From Azolla caroliniana (Eukaryota > Polypodiophyta): a stretch of DNA of 64,000 nucleotides. The position numbers and the translations under genes were made by a program. Under the pieces are notes generated by a model, which was not told where the DNA came from, did no database searches, and saw only the letters and a program-made list of their open reading frames with translations. Where the stretch lies: positions 2,790,001 through 2,854,000 of the forward strand of contig JBHGNT010000011.1 of assembly GCA_043228905.1 (NCBI GenBank). Direction: 5' to 3'. Positions within the stretch are counted from its first letter, which is position 1, and each line of letters begins with the position of its first letter. Positions 44,301 to 55,949 of the stretch are shown here, piece after piece.

Positions 44301-46550
44301 GAATTATACCATTGACTTGATAGTAGTTAGGATATGTATCCAAAATACATCAATTATAATATTAACATTTGATTATCTGATATGCATTTGCATCATCAGC
44401 TAATAATTATGACTAAACGAAGCGCAATAAGGCTCTTAACTTTTAAACAAGGGCATGAGTTAATATTCCCAAACCATTCAGGGAACCTTTCATGTTATAC
44501 TGGAACATTTTGAAAATTCTATTTATTATTATTACATGAGATTGTCAAACTTTGTACATTAAAAAGAAGTACTTATGAAGGTTTTGGAAGTATCGAATTA
44601 TACCATTGACTTGATAGTAGTTAGGATATGTATCCAAAATGCATTAATTATAATATTAACATTTGATTATCTGATATGCATTTGCATCATCAGCTAATAA
44701 TTATGACTAAATGAAGCGCAATAAGGCTCTTAAACTTTAAACAAGGGCATGAGTTAATATTTCCAAACCATTCAGGGAACCTTTCATGTTATACTGGAAC
44801 ATTTTGAAAATTCTATTTTTTATTATTACATGAGATTGTCAAACTTTGTACATTAAGACTTTTCTTACTGAGATGAACATTTAACCTATAAGATGATAGG
44901 TAATAATCATTCACTTAACCTACATGCCAAAGATATATTTTCTGGTAACTGTCAAAAGACACAATCTTAAGTATCACCATTATCCACCGACTTGTCTTTA
45001 TGCTGATGAATAATGGCCAAACTTCAATTTTCTTACTAGTGTTTTGTGTCTTGTTTTTCTGCTGTGACAGTTTCTTATGCCCTCGTCAGGAGAGAAGGGT
45101 GGGATGATGACAGTATCGGGGCATGTCCAGCTTTTTTTGTTTTGTGTCTTCGAGGCTTGCGTCGGGATCTTTTGGCCTTCAATCATGAAATTGAGATCGC
45201 AGCACATCCCAGAGGCATCGCGAAGCACCATTCTGAACTTCTTCAGAATTCCGGTTAATGTGTTCGTTTGCATTGTGCTCTACAATGTAAGGGGAATTTA
45301 TAAACCAATGAAAGGAAAAACAAAACACCAAATTAGTCCTTGGTTTTCAAAAATCATCAGATTACTGCTTTTTAACCCGCAATAAAATACTTCAAAATAC
45401 CCAGTCTTTTGAAAATCAGCTGAACAGTTTGTAGAACAAAGCTCATTGGTCTTGAATACCCTTGGTAAAATTTGAAATTTTAGGGGCATTTGGTCGTGTG
45501 TCCAAAAAGTTACTTGGTAAAACTTGAAATTTTAGGGGCATTTGGTTAAGTGTCCAAAAAATTACCGGTTTTGTGAGATTCTTCCTAATAATAATACCTT
45601 ATTTCCTTCCCTGCTTAAGTTGGCTGAACAGTTTGTAGAACAAAGCTCATTGGTCTTGAATAACCCTTTGGTAAAATTTGAAATTTTAGGGGCATTTGGT
45701 TGTGTGTCCAAACAGTTTCTTGGTAAAACTTGAAATTTTAGGGGCATTTGGTTAAGTGTCCAAAAAATTACTGGTTTTGTGAGATTCTTCCCAATAACAA
45801 TACCTTATTTCCTTCCCTGCTTAAGTTGGCTGAACAGTTTGTAGAACAAGCTCATTGGTCTTGAATACCCTTGGTAAAATTTGAAATTTTAGGGGCATTT
45901 GGTTAAGTGTCCAAAAAGTTACCGGTTTTGTGAGATTCTTCCCAATAATAATACCTTATTTCCTTCCCTGCTTAAGTTGGCTTTCCAAGGGTTCGTTGGT
46001 TTCTAATACTCATTACAATTCCTAACCGCACAGGTAAATGCTTTCCCTATTTCTATAATGTTTGGGATGTGCTCAATCTTCTTGGTGATGGCATCTGTGC
46101 TCCAACAACGATTCATGGTGGTTGCCATTGAAAGTGAAAAGCCAGAGACAAGTAAGTAAAGCTATCATTTTGGAAAAATGTATGTTTAGGATCATAATCT
46201 CTGAATCACATTTGCAACCACTCTAGTACACATAATTAGTAAATGAAATATGTAGAAGAAGATAGTTCTAAACTATAATATCTTCATACCAAAGGCAGTG
46301 TTATTTTGTAACACATTGATGCTAATGGTTCTAGTCTTGGTTTAGTTAAACCCTATCTAATAATGTAGTTCATCCAAATAAAATTAGGTTGCCTTGAGAT
46401 GGTTTTATATGCTATATTGCAAAAGGATTCAAGATCTTTCTTCTCATGCAAGTTTTCCATTTTTATTATTTTGTTGTAGAGATGATGGACGGTGTTTGGT
46501 TGTCTGATATGGGGCCGGTAGATTCGGAAACAATACCTCTAAACATTTGA
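41399..46550 (+). CDS. Molybdate-anion transporter, MFSD5 family (MFS)
   Basis: Major facilitator of the MOT2/MFSD5 type, a membrane protein linked by family to molybdate uptake. Eight exons, 41399-41549, 42702-42846, 42934-43102, 43219-43489, 43588-43853, 45071-45286, 46034-46151 and 46480-46550, give 468 residues. The N terminus MEAFYALLFASLLILLAAVE is a membrane span. Family landmarks are AGDWLQGPYVYFLYTQYGF (exon 2), the MFS loop motif GSLADKYGRKR (residues 93-103), GRILGGVSTSLLFSAFESWL, DEKIALLGAIQSLFEGSMYTF (exon 5), FEACVGIFWPSIM (exon 6), and the C-terminal tail ending ETIPLNI. All junctions keep frame with GT-AG borders, so it looks functional. Introns 5 and 6 carry tandem arrays that do not touch splice sites. 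The ATG chosen matches the usual family start; an in-frame extension through the satellite is possible but unlikely. Confidence 0.96.
43982..44857. repeat. Tandem triplication (about 291 bp) in transporter intron 5
   Basis: Landmark AAGTACTTATGAAGG occurs at 43982, 44273 and 44567 (periods 291 and 294). Units one and two are almost identical; unit three differs at about six sites. The array lies wholly within intron 5 (43854-45070). Confidence 0.95.
45419..45990. repeat. Tandem array (about 204-216 bp) in transporter intron 6
   Basis: Landmark GCTGAACAGTTTGTAG occurs at 45419, 45623 and 45839. Each unit contains AAATTTGAAATTTTAGGGGC and CCGGTTTTGTGAGATTCTTC style blocks, some doubled within the unit. 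It lies wholly within intron 6 (45287-46033). Confidence 0.92.
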
Positions 46551-47985
46551 GAGTTTTTACTCATAATTTATGTAAATGTGACTCCAAATATTTTCTCGCA
46601 TTTACCCAGCTTGAGCAATTAGTTTCCCCTCCAATTTTTGTGACACCTTTTCAACTCGCCATGGGAAAGCTAACAATTCTTTGCAAATTCGTTTGCGGGA
46701 GCTTGCCATCAGGTGGCTTGAATGCTATTTGTGTAAACAAGCATATAGATTGAGCATCAGCAAGGTGAGAGAGTATATAATGCGATTGGATGTTTCATTC
46801 ATTTCAACAAAGCAATCATAATTGTTACTGATAGTAGCAAATCATACCCCTCATCAATGATGGGAAGATGGTCTAGATGTATAATTTGCCTCCACAGACG
46901 AGGCTATGTATAAGTTGAGGACTTGATGAAATACATATTCTTTTATAGGAATTGTGCCATTTATTTACATTCAGCCTTCTTGTTGCTCAAATCTTGGGTG
47001 TCTTTGTAATACTCTGATATTCAAGTAATGTAGTTTTTGAACCCAAGAATCTTGTCAAAGGACAAAACCATTTCATCAGAATCCATGTGCACTTCAACAA
47101 AGAAGTAGATATACCCTTGGTGATGGAATATGCTTCTTCTTGCACTATTTAGGTTTGAATCAAACTAAAATTATGAAGATTGTTTTAGTATATTATCCAA
47201 ACCATGTTAAACCCATTGCTTGAGTCTTAAACTCATAGTTGTATGTTGGTTGTCATCGGTCGAGAAGATGTGAAATGGCCAAATGTCATTGTTATAATAT
47301 TGATAGAAAACGTAAGTAAAATTGCTTAAATATATTTTATGATGCTATAAGAAGTTTATGAACCCTTATTTGGTGGCTGAACGAGCTATGAGTCTTTGTA
47401 TGTTCCAACTCATTTTTATTTGTGATTTTTTTTGTTCCCTTCCCCCATTCTTTACTTTTACTCCTAGTATATTGTTGGGTGTACACGAGGTTGTGAACAA
47501 GGTCGTAAAGCGAAAATGTTCAGTGTGGATAGGGGGAGGACGCTTGAGAATAAAAGGTGCATGGGGAGTGTTTGGTTAGTCTTCAATGACCTAACTCTTG
47601 TTAGTATAAATTTCCAAAACCATGATGATGGCAAGAAACTAGCTATCAACATTTGGCAACCATAATGGAGCCACTCTATGGGCAATGTTTGAAGGTGGTG
47701 TATGTTTGATCATTCACAGATAAGCTAATTATGCATGTTTTGGACATGCAGCTTACACATTTCTTGATGTACACTTCCAATCAAGATTAGATTAGATTGT
47801 ATATTTGTTTAAGCTAGTTATGCATGTTTTGGACATGTAACTTGCACATTTCTTGATATGCACTTCCAATCAAGAAAGATTAGATTAGATTGTGTGTTTA
47901 TTTAGGTGTCTATATAGAGGCTAATATTGATGCACGGGACCTAAGTACAAGTGTTTTCTTTATGTGTCTCTTTCCTAGGAAGGGA
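46551..47985. other. Intergenic downstream of transporter
   Basis: Holds the presumed transporter 3' UTR and about 1.4 kb without a recognisable gene. 47723-47905 contains two copies of a block of about 90 bases (landmark TATGCATGTTTTGGACATG at about 47729 and 47818). Confidence 0.5.
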
Positions 47986-47994
47986 TATTTTGAA

Positions 47995-48480
47995 AATGAC
48001 TTCATAATAACCGGACCGTAATGGAAAGGGTTCGAAGTATGCTTGCACATGCTAAGTTATTGAAGACGTTCTGGGTTGAGGCGCTGATGATTTCAGCGTA
48101 TGTGATAAATCAATCACCCTTAGTACCCTTGGATGGTGATATCCCACAAAGGGTGTGGAGCGACAAAGATGTTTCATACCGACATCTGAGGGTGTTCGGC
48201 TATCTTGCCTATGTGCATGTGGCAAAAGACCAAAGGGGAGAATTAGACCCGAAATCTCGGCCAGGTATATTTCTCGGCTATGGCAATGATGAATTTGGCT
48301 ATCGGCTATGGGACTTAGATGAGAAGAAAGTGATTAGGAGCCGCAACATTGTCTTCATGGAGGAAAAGACAATAGTCGACTGGGAGATTGTGAATAAGTC
48401 TCCAACTACCGAATCAAACCAAGTTGACGCTCGGCCGAATCGAGTAGAACCCGATTCGATCAAAATCTAATCCGAGCCAG
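47995..48480 (+). pseudogene. Ty1/Copia integrase fragment
   Basis: A frame starting with NNRTVMERVRSMLAHAKL reads the C-terminal part of a Copia integrase (FWVEALMISAYVINQSP, HLRVFGYLAYVHV, DPKSRPGIFLGY, GYRLWD, VIRSRNIVFMEE). It begins abruptly at about 47995, with no gag, protease or integrase core upstream, so the 5' end of the element is lost. It continues into the RT remains to the right. Confidence 0.88.
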
Positions 48481-48499
48481 TCGGCTGATTTAATACTCG

Positions 48500-51400
48500 G
48501 CTGAACAAGGGACCGAATTCGAATTGGCCGAAGAAGTCGAAGAAGAACCGACCGTGTCGAATGGAGGCCGAAGATACCCCCTAAGAGAAAGGAGGCCCCC
48601 TTGAAGATTTCCGGATGAAGAGCGTGTATTGTTAACCGATGAGGGGGAGCCGGAAAGCGTTGAAGAAGCTAAGGAGGATACCCACAACCGAAAGTGGTTG
48701 AGCGCCATGCAAGAGAAGATGGATTCCTTGCATGAGAACACACATATGAATTGACCGAACTGCCAAGAGGAAAAGAAGGTACTTCGATGAAATATTTGCC
48801 CTGTTCGTAAAGATGACGTCAATCCAAACCGTGCTGAGCATCGCGGCCAGCACGGATCTCGAAATTGAACAACTGGACGTCAAGACTGCCTTCCTCCATG
48901 GAGATTTGGAGGAAGAGATATACATGCACCAGCCGGAAGGATTCGTGGAAAAAGGTAAAGAAAATCTGGTATGCTGATATAGGAAGAGCTTATACGGGTT
49001 GAAACAAGGTCCTCGGCAATGGTACCGAAAATTCGAATCCTTCATGATTGACAACGGGTACCACAAAACGCGGCTTGATCACTGGGTATTTGTGAAGAAA
49101 TTTGATGGAGGAGATTTCTGTCGAATACAAGTGTATAATGGACGTATTCACACTATCCCTTTGTATAGATCAAGTTTGGGCCATTTGTGTAATTAGCATA
49201 AATGGTAGTTGCCCTAAGTCGGTCACTATATATAGTGACCTTGTAACCTTTTTGTAAGGTTGGTTGTATTATTGTTTCTATTGAATAGAAAGACTCTTTT
49301 GTGCCTCCTCTCTCTCTCTCTCTCTCTCTCTTTCTCTGTGCACGATCTTCGATTCTGTCATACGCAGGTACTCAACACGAATCGAATGCTATTTGATCTT
49401 CCGCATTGACGGCCCTGTCTTCAACAATTTCCTCATCCTCTTGTTGTACATGGACGACATGCTGATTGTTGGACGGGACCATACGAAGATCCGAGTGTTG
49501 AAGAATGGCTTGAGCAGATCGTTCTCAATGAAGGATATGGGTCCGGCCAAGCAAATCCTGAGGATGCACATTGTTCGGGATCGAACAAAGAAATTGTTGT
49601 GGCCGTCACAAGAAAAATACGTGACAAAGGTGCTCTAGATATTCGACATGGAAAGCTCGAAACCGGTCGGTTTAACATAGACGACGAACTGCAAACTAAG
49701 CAAAGAACAATGTCTGAAATCAAAAACCGAGAAGGCCGAGATATCAAAAGTTCATTATGCCTTGGCAGTTAAGCTTGATGTATGGTATGTATCAGGCTGG
49801 ACATAGGATACGCAATCGTCGTGGTTAGCCGATATATGAGCAACCCCGGAAGAGAGCATTGGGATGTCGTGAAGTGGATACGTCGGTACCTAAAAGGCAC
49901 CTTGAACGCGTGTCTTCGTTTCGGTTCGGGTAACCCCACACTGGAAGGTTATACTGATTCGGACATGTTGGCTGATGTGGATACCAATCGGTCCACGCCA
50001 GGGTACATAATAACTTATGTAGGGGGAGCTGTTTCGTGGCAGTTGAGGCTGCAAAAGGTCGTGGCGTTGTCGACCACGGAAACCGAATATATGGCCGCAG
50101 TAGAAGCCGGTAAGGAAATCATATGGATGAAGGAGTTTATCGGTGAGCTGGGAATTCAACAGGAGGAATTCCAACTCCATTGTGATAACCAGAGTGCCAT
50201 CCACCTTGCGAAAAATGCCACCTACCACTCTAGGACCAAACACATACAAAGAAGATATCATTGGCTCCGAGAGCGAGTAGAAGAAAAGGAGTTTGCTCTA
50301 GTGAAGATCCACATGGCCGAAAATGGATCGGATATGTTGAGCATCGCGGCCAGCACGGATCTCGAAATTGAACAACTGGACATCAAGATTGCCCTTCCTC
50401 CATGGAGATTTGGAGGAAGAGATATACATGCACCAGCCGGAAGGATTCGTGGAAAAAGGTAAAGAAAATCTGGTATGCTGATATAGGAAGAGCTTGTACG
50501 GGTTGAAACAAGCTCCTCGGCAATGGTACCGAAAATTCAAATCCTTCATGATCGACAACGGGTACCACAAAATGCGGCCTGATCACTGGGTATTTGTGAA
50601 GAAATTCGATGGAGGAGATTTCCTCATCCTCTTGTTGTACGTGGACGACATGCTGATTGTTGGACGGGACCATACGAAGATCCGAGTGTTGAAGAATGGC
50701 TTGAGCAGATCGTTCTCGATGAAGGATATGGGTCCGCCCAAGCAAATCCTGAGGATGCACATTGTTCGGGATCGAACAAAGAAATTGTTGTGGCCGTCAC
50801 AAGAAAAATACGTGACAAAGGTGCTCTAGATATTCGACATGGAAAGCGCGAAATCGGTCGGTTCAACACTGACGACGAACTGCAAACTAAGCAAAGAACA
50901 ATGTCTGAAATCGAAAACCGAGAAGGCCGAGATGTCAAAAGTTCATTATGCCTTGGCAGTTAAGCTTGATGTATGGTATGTATCAGGCTGGACATAGGAT
51001 ACGCAATCGTCGTGGTTAGCTGATATATGAGCAACCCCGGAAGAGAGCATTGGGATGTCGTGAAGTGGATACTTCGGTACCTAAAAGGCACCTCGAACGC
51101 GTGTCTTCATTTCAGTTCGGGTAACCCCACACTGGAAGGTTATACTGACTCGGACATGTTGGCTGATGTGGATACCAGTCGATCCACGTCCGGGTACATA
51201 TGTCTTATGTAGGGGGAGTTGTTTCGTGGCAGTTGAGGCTGTAGAAGGTCGTGGCGTTGTTGACCACTGAAACTGAATATATGGCCGTAGCAGAAGCCGG
51301 TAAGGAAATCATATGGATGAAGGCGTTTATCGGTGAGTTGGGAATTCAACAGGAGGAATTCCAACGCCATTGTGATAACCAGAGTACCATCCACCTTGCG

Positions 51401-51607
51401 AAAAATGCCGCCTACCACTCTAGAACCAAACACATACAAAGAAGATATCATTGGCTCCGAGAGCGAGTAGAAGAAAAGGAGTTTTCTCTAGTGAAGATCC
51501 ACACGGCCGAAAATGGATCGAATATGTTGACGAAGGTGTTGTCAGCCGAAAAGCTAAACGCGTGCCAACAGAGAGTCGGTTTGGTGAAGTACCCCATGCC
51601 GGAGTGA
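48500..51607 (+). pseudogene. Ty1/Copia RT and RNase H, internally duplicated
   Basis: The RT starts with RYFDEIFALFVKMTSI..LDVKTAFLHGDLEEEIYMHQPEGF and SLYGLKQGPRQWYRKF, with catalytic YMDD in copy one (49447) and YVDD in copy two (about 50640). RNase H (GYTDSDMLADVDT, ALSTTETEYMA, HCDNQSAIHLAKN, TKHIQRRYHWLRE) occurs twice. Units 48836-50338 and 50339-51530 are copies of the same RT-RNase H segment. The final frame ends TKVLSAEKLNACQQRVGL.. with TGA at 51605. Multiple frameshifts make it inactive. Confidence 0.88.
49119..49426. mobile_element. Solo LTR, 308 bp, TSD ATTTC, inside Copia RT
   Basis: Ends TGTCGAAT and TCTTCAACA. The 5-bp target duplication ATTTC is perfect (49114-49118 and 49427-49431). 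The second RT copy at about 50618 shows the empty site GGAGATTTCCTCATC. The LTR holds a TATA-like CACTATATATAGTG (about 49222) and a (TC)n run at 49308-49331. Confidence 0.93.
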
Positions 51608-51617
51608 AGGGGGAGTT

Positions 51618-52069
51618 TGTTGGGAAACAGGTTCTTCCAGATGGGAAGAGAAGAACCAAGTTGGTGAGTAACTAATCAAAATCGAAATCCGAAATCGTTT
51701 CGGAAGACTATAATTGTAAATAGTCTAAAATGCCTCTTGTGGGCTATACTTGTAAATAGCCAGAAAGTTGCTTTAGTAAAGTGTAGTTGATCATTATTGA
51801 AAAGTTAGAATGAGGGAGTTGTCTTTGTGCCATTTGTTAGACGAAGGAGAACTCGAGGTCATTGCCTCCGACTTCCGTATTTGTACTTCCACTCTACTAT
51901 AGTGATCTGTTTTCTCAGGGTTTGTGGACCCCCGTGGTTTTTCCCATTTCGGGTTTTCCACGTAAAACATCGGTGTCTGTGTCTTCATGTTTTTCATCTA
52001 TGTACTAGTTCTTGGTTTCTGCACATGTATACGAACGTGTAACCAGTTGTGGCCAGTTGATTCCTAACA
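51618..52069 (+). repeat. 3' LTR of the Copia element
   Basis: 452 bp from TGTTGGGAAACAGG to GATTCCTAACA, preceded by the purine tract GAAGGGGGAG at 51606-51615. It carries CCCCCGTGGTTTTTCCC and GGGTTTTCCACG near its 3' side, a layout shared with the solo LTR at 17430-18186. The left partner is missing. Confidence 0.82.
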
Positions 52070-52260
52070 AATCTAACCGACCTAGATGACTAACCACAGT
52101 AGGGTAGATTCAAACTATACCTCTACCAATTCGGTCGAATGCCAACAGACTTGTATGTATACATTTGTAACTATAGATTAAAATTGTAATCTAGGTTCAT
52201 GAGGGAGATAACCCCAATTATTAGTATACATAGGAAGAGTAGCCCTTTTATGGGGGAGTT

Positions 52261-52503
52261 TGTTGGCATAAAAGGCCAACTCCTTCCAAATTGTATCCTT
52301 AAGTGTGAACACATTACCAAGTTAGCGCTTGAGTATATAAGCCTAACTGTAACACTCTAAAAGACAGAGCGAGTTTTACAGAAGAGAAATAAGAGTTTCC
52401 ATTAGAGCTCAACTATGCTTCTTACTTCTTGTTCATCTTGCTTGAATCTTCATATTCAATTTGTTTGTGTTGTTTGTTGTACATCACATTGCAGGTCCTC
52501 ACA
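52261..52503 (+). repeat. Second Copia-like 3' LTR
   Basis: TGTTGGCATAAAAGG starts just after a purine-rich TTTATGGGGGAGTT, and a CA end is plausible near 52503. This PPT-LTR layout repeats the one 640 bases upstream, so the tail of another Copia-like element abuts the first. The exact 3' border is uncertain. Confidence 0.55.
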
Positions 52504-52589
52504 TATTCTCTCGCCTATCATATTCAAGAGTATGGTCACCCACTAACTACACAACATATGTAATGGAATATGTGGAATTGCTAATAGGT

Positions 52590-53650
52590 AAGACGAACAC
52601 TCCACTGAGGAAAGAATTTCTACTTGCTCCAATAAAGAAAATTGCCACATTAGTACTCCCTTCAACTTTTATAGATATGCTTTCGCTCCATGCCTACCAT
52701 CAAATACAAAAGCATGGTGCATATCCCAATTACGACGCAATCCCCAATTATATTTGAGAAATAGGAAAACGATCTCCATCTCTAATTTTGGGTCAACCTG
52801 TGTAAACTATGCAAACACCCATTGTCTAGGTGTTAAATAACATTGTGATAAAACTTGCCAAATTTGAGACATGTAACTCCAAATTTGACAAGCAATCAAC
52901 CATTGTATAAATCGATGGCAATGATACAAAATATTAATAGTCACTTGTAACAATGACGTCTGACCCTGTAAACACCAATCAATCCACGGTTGTGGCAATT
53001 TAGAATGTCACCTACATTTTAAGATCTACCACCACCTGTGATCAGATTTGTGTATTTTCCATTCTTCTTCAGCCTTAGATGATAACCATCCAAAAGACTC
53101 AACGGAGCAATGATACAAAATATTAATAGTCACTTGTAACAATGACGTCTAACCCCATAAACACCAATCAATCCATGGTTGTGGCAATTTAGAATGTCAA
53201 CTACATTTTAGGATCTACCACCACCTGTGATCAAATTTGTGTATTTTCCATTCTTCTTCAGCCTTAGATGATAGCCATCCAAAAGACTCAACGGAGCAAT
53301 GATACAAAAGATTAACAGTCACTTGAAACAATGACGGCTGACCCCGTAAACACCAATCAATCCATGGTTGTTCTCCTATTTGTAGGGGTAAAAAACCTTG
53401 CATCAATACAACATTTTGTAGTTGTTGCCATATAAACCCATAATTAGGCGGGATGCGGAATAATTGTTGCGGAGCAATGATACAAAAGATTAATAGTCAC
53501 TTGTAACAACGACGTCTAATCCCGTAAACACCAATCAATCCACGATTGTTCTCTTGTTTGTAGAGGTAAAGAACCTTGCATCAATGCAATATTTTGTAGT
53601 TGTTGCTAGATAAACCCATAATTAGGCAAGATGTGGAATAATTGTTGTGC
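52590..53650. repeat. Dispersed repeat with 189-bp tandem expansion
   Basis: The first part (52590-52910) matches the ALDH-intron repeat at 4150-4430. From about 52920 a unit beginning ATGATACAAAA recurs at 53110, 53299 and 53477 (189, 189, 178 bp). Each unit holds GTCACTTGTAACAATGACG and CACCAATCAATCCA. The intron copy carries this block once. Confidence 0.88.
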
Positions 53651-53742
53651 TTCAAAAAACTCCAAAATTCTTGAAATGGAGCCTCAACTATATCTCCCAC
53701 CTCTTTGACCCCCAAATGAAACAAGTGATTAAATTGAGAGTG

Positions 53743-53745
<3 letters not shown>

Positions 53746-53777
<32 letters not shown>
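53746..53777. repeat. (TC)16 microsatellite
   Basis: An uninterrupted TC run that closes the repeat region just left of the LINE. It may be the tail of the previous repeat, as TC runs end the LINE at 58.4 kb. Confidence 0.9.
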
Positions 53778-53780
<3 letters not shown>

Positions 53781-54109
53781 CACCTACACCCCTCGGAAAG
53801 TCCATCGATGAATTCTTTATCATGCATTATGGTATGTCAGGGGGCACACCGAGTTGGGAAACATGGTGTTACTCGCTCCAGAGAAAGGCCTATTGTATGC
53901 ACAATGACAGATGATACAAAGTAGAAGATTATACTCGAAAATAGTTGGGTATACCTCAAAGGTACGCAATGCTTTGTGAGTGAAGATCGTACTATCTCAC
54001 AACAAAATGCTCGTCGCAAAGCATATGAAAGCATATGAAGAAAAATTGAAAAATAAGGTTAAGGATGTGCCTAAAGACAAAAACGTAGGCAAATAGGGAT
54101 ACGTGACCT

Positions 54110-54990
54110 ATGAGACTAAACCACTTCTTCTACGACTATGCTTTTGGAATTGCAATGGATACCCATGGAATGCGAGATTTGGAATAGAGGAGTTCAATGA
54201 TGACTCAGATATCACACTCCTTGTTGAAACATGGGAGCATGATATTCAAAGGATTCAAGGTTTAAGAAACTAGAATGTACACTCTTTGATATGGGAGAAA
54301 AATCCAAGAGAAAAAAGAGGAAAAAGAGGGGTGACATGTTTGATTAAGAAGGAAATAGAGAAACATGTGTCGATCATAAAAATGATGAGCATAAATGCTA
54401 CATATGGGTCAAAATAGAAACACCTAATGATTTGCCAACTTTTGTAGTTGGATGTTACATGCCTCATTAAGATTCTAACTTTTATGCTTGTTTGGATAAA
54501 GATCAACATTTTGCCAATCTAGAAGATGATATTTCTTATTTCAAATCCAAAGGGGAAGTTATTGTTTTTGATGGCATGAATGCTCATACAAGAAGTATCC
54601 AGCTTGATGCACAATAATCTTTCATGTCACATATCTCAAGGATGCAAGAAGACATGCAAATGTATAACCTCTCTTCTAGCGATGAAAAACATTCGAACCA
54701 ATTTGAGAAATTACTCCTACAAATGTGCAATAGTACCGGATTGCTTATTGCAAATGGTGTTTCCTTATGGCCCAACACTAATGGTTTTGCATGTAGAAAA
54801 CACAATGGAAATAGTGTGATTGACAATGTGCTACTTTCTGAACTTGGTATTTTGGATTGTATACATAAATTCTCACTTGGTGAATGGACACCGGAATTCG
54901 ATCATAGGGCTTTATGTATTGAACTCAAATGTATGCATAAGTTTGATTGTGAGAAGGCCGTTGAAGATAATAAACAACCGTTGTGAAGAT
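54110..54990 (+). pseudogene. LINE AP-like endonuclease domain
   Basis: Pieces give the endonuclease landmarks in order: LRLCFWNCNGYPWN (active-site Asn), LLVETWEHD (Glu), FVVGCYMPH, VIVFDGMNAHT (Asp-x-Asn), SVIDNVLLSELGI and FDHRAL (the terminal Asp-His). At least three stops and a frame change (54617/54624) break it. Confidence 0.82.
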
Positions 54991-55084
54991 TTTCGGCAAC
55001 TGTGTGAAAATCACGTGGAAAAGAGAAAACCGAGAAGGTGCAATGTGCACATGCATAAAAGGGGTGATGGTTACACTCGTATAT

Positions 55085-55930
55085 TAGCACATTAATGTGC
55101 ACATGGATTTTGAACCTTACACCAACATAGGAGACAATTGACATACCATTAGGCTAAGTTGTTTCTTTAAAGTCTATTTTCATCATTGTACTTTTGACAT
55201 GTAAATTCTCCTACATGAGAGCTTGAATGAGTGACATGGTTATCATGCATCACATGCGATGCATGAGTGCCAAATGGCAATCACGCATCGCATGCATTTC
55301 ATGCATTGTATGCATGGCTTACACCCTAACATGCATCATATACATGGGGGCATTTATAAAAGAAAGAAAGGAAGAGAAAGGAGGGGGAATAAAAAAGATG
55401 TATTGAATCAACAAAGTAATACTAAAAAACTACTAGTTACCTTATTGGTGGTGTCTTGTTTTCAAATTCAAAATCAAGGGTTCAAACTCGGAATTGGAAT
55501 TTTTGTCTATCTCTATCTATCTACCTACCTATCTTCAATATTTTCTCGTTTGCGCTAGTAAAACATCGAGTTCTTTTGGTGTAGACATCGACGTTCCCGC
55601 TTCATTATCTTGAACAATCCTTTCGATCCTCCATCACCAGTTGTGGATAGAGGCCCGATGATTGTCTGCGCACGTGTGCCATGCACATCGCAACATTTGG
55701 CACGTGTGTTACGTACTTCTCGACATCTTTGTGGTGCGGTAAATACTTTCTCAATCTCTCTCTCTCTGTCTCTCAACCAACCTGCACAAGCGTCTTCGAC
55801 AACAAAGAACGATTCGACTATAAACCTAAACGGTTGACTCCTTACATGCACAAGTCACCCGATTCATCCTCCTCGGTCAAAGACCCTGGTGGTCCCGTTC
55901 GACCGACCTGTAGGCGCGGATTTTCACGAC
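55085..55930. other. Insertion separating LINE endonuclease and RT
   Basis: About 850 bases unrelated to LINE coding, with 'atgcatcacatgcgatgcatgag' style palindromic blocks at 55240-55330, a TATA-like TTTATAAAAG at 55344, and a short TC run at 55756-55768. It resembles an LTR in layout. Borders and TSD were not resolved. Confidence 0.4.
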
Positions 55931-55949
55931 ACTGCACTTGAGCATGAAC

